A program made the position numbers and the translations under genes. Below are positions 63,729 through 64,000 of a DNA stretch of 64,000 nucleotides, one piece after another. Under the pieces are notes generated by a model. The model was not told the DNA's origin. It worked only from the letters and a program-made list of their open reading frames with translations, and made no database searches. The stretch is from assembly GCA_023954375.1 (NCBI GenBank), contig JAMLIC010000008.1, forward strand, positions 1 through 64,000, written 5' to 3'. Positions within the stretch are counted from its first letter, which is position 1. Each line of letters begins with the position of its first letter. The stretch is from Planctomycetota bacterium (GTDB lineage Bacteria > Planctomycetota > J058).

Positions 63729-64000
63729 GTGAAGATCTTCACCCCGCAGGAGGCCTCGCGGACCCTGCCGCTCGTGCGGCGGATCGTCGCCGACGTCCTC
63801 GAGCGCGGGCGCGAGCTGCAGGCGCTCGAGCGCGCGCCCGACCTCACGGTCGAGCAGCAGGACCGCGTGGGCGTGCTCGAGGGCGAGCTCGACGAGCTGT
63901 GCGAGGAGCTGGCGCGCCTCGGCTGCTCCTTCCGCTCGCCCGACTTCACCTTCGGCCTCGTCGACTTTCCGGGGCTGATCGACGGCCGCCTGGTGCACCT
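63729..64000 (+). CDS. DUF2203-family protein, 3' end cut off
   Basis: The first 90 codons of a gene that runs out of the window. The start V/M-K-I-F-T-P-Q-E-A-S-R-T-L-P-L-V is the typical DUF2203 beginning, followed by a long charged helix and then GCSFRSPDFTFGLVDFPGLIDGR, matching the family's central motif (usually followed by W and E). Members are small soluble proteins of unknown role. GTG start with the leaderless promoter above. Confidence 0.8.
   Translation, partial: MKIFTPQEASRTLPLVRRIVADVLERGRELQALERAPDLTVEQQDRVGVLEGELDELCEELARLGCSFRSPDFTFGLVDFPGLIDGRLVH

Overview
The window is a 64 kb piece of a very GC-rich, Gram-negative-type bacterial chromosome. It has lipoprotein signal peptides, LptF/LptG-like permeases, a WaaP-like kinase and an MsbA-like exporter, all of which imply an outer membrane. 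GTG starts are common and many neighbouring genes overlap by four bases (GTGA). The mix of Ser/Thr kinase, FHA, PP2C, DUF4388 and prokaryotic RING proteins suits a large-genome environmental lineage such as Planctomycetota or Myxococcota. I cannot settle the phylum by eye. I see no rRNA, tRNA, CRISPR array, prophage or transposase.

Layout. 1-9.3 kb: a poly-G/43-bp-repeat stretch, an unknown exported protein, a beta-helix lipoprotein, an MgtC-family protein, an unknown protein, a lone receiver protein, a GT87-type membrane protein and LptF/LptG, which lie in two frames with no stop between them. 9.3-13.5 kb: a repeat-rich exported protein with a frameshift inside a HYR domain, then a HEAT-like protein. 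13.5-37.5 kb: a large surface-glycan locus with an ABC exporter carrying a big periplasmic insert, about ten glycosyltransferases of several families, an O-carbamoyltransferase, an FkbM methyltransferase, a WaaP-like kinase/pseudokinase and four SGNH-type proteins. 37.4-39 kb: a roadblock-FHA protein and a divergent PP2C-like phosphatase. 39-48 kb: HEAT/VWA protein, amidohydrolase, cation diffusion facilitator, membrane phosphoesterase and MASE1/CHASE histidine kinase. 48-55 kb: SAM-hydrolase-like lipoprotein, aspartoacylase-like enzyme with a long Lys-Ala-Asp tail, beta-propeller, double DUF4388 protein and HdeD-like protein. 55-64 kb: RNase HI, exported MetX-like hydrolase, two micro-proteins, ornithine aminotransferase, prokaryotic RING protein, RluA-type pseudouridine synthase, a kinase-FHA-pseudokinase, a small lipoprotein and a truncated DUF2203 gene.

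How they fit together. The 13.5-37.5 kb genes look like one decorated surface polysaccharide or glycolipid pathway: sugar transfer, polyprenyl-phosphate-linked sugars, methylation, carbamoylation, phosphorylation, acyl editing and export. The FHA, PP2C and kinase genes supply a phospho-signalling layer that may act on it; that link is inferred from position only.

Two patterns go beyond genes. First, AT-rich -10-like hexamers sit 6-9 bases before many start codons, including one palindromic element shared by two divergent genes, which suggests leaderless transcription. Second, a roughly 90-100 bp repeat occurs three times, each time joined to the 5' end of an unrelated gene. A second, inverted-repeat family built on CACGGAG occurs twice between genes.
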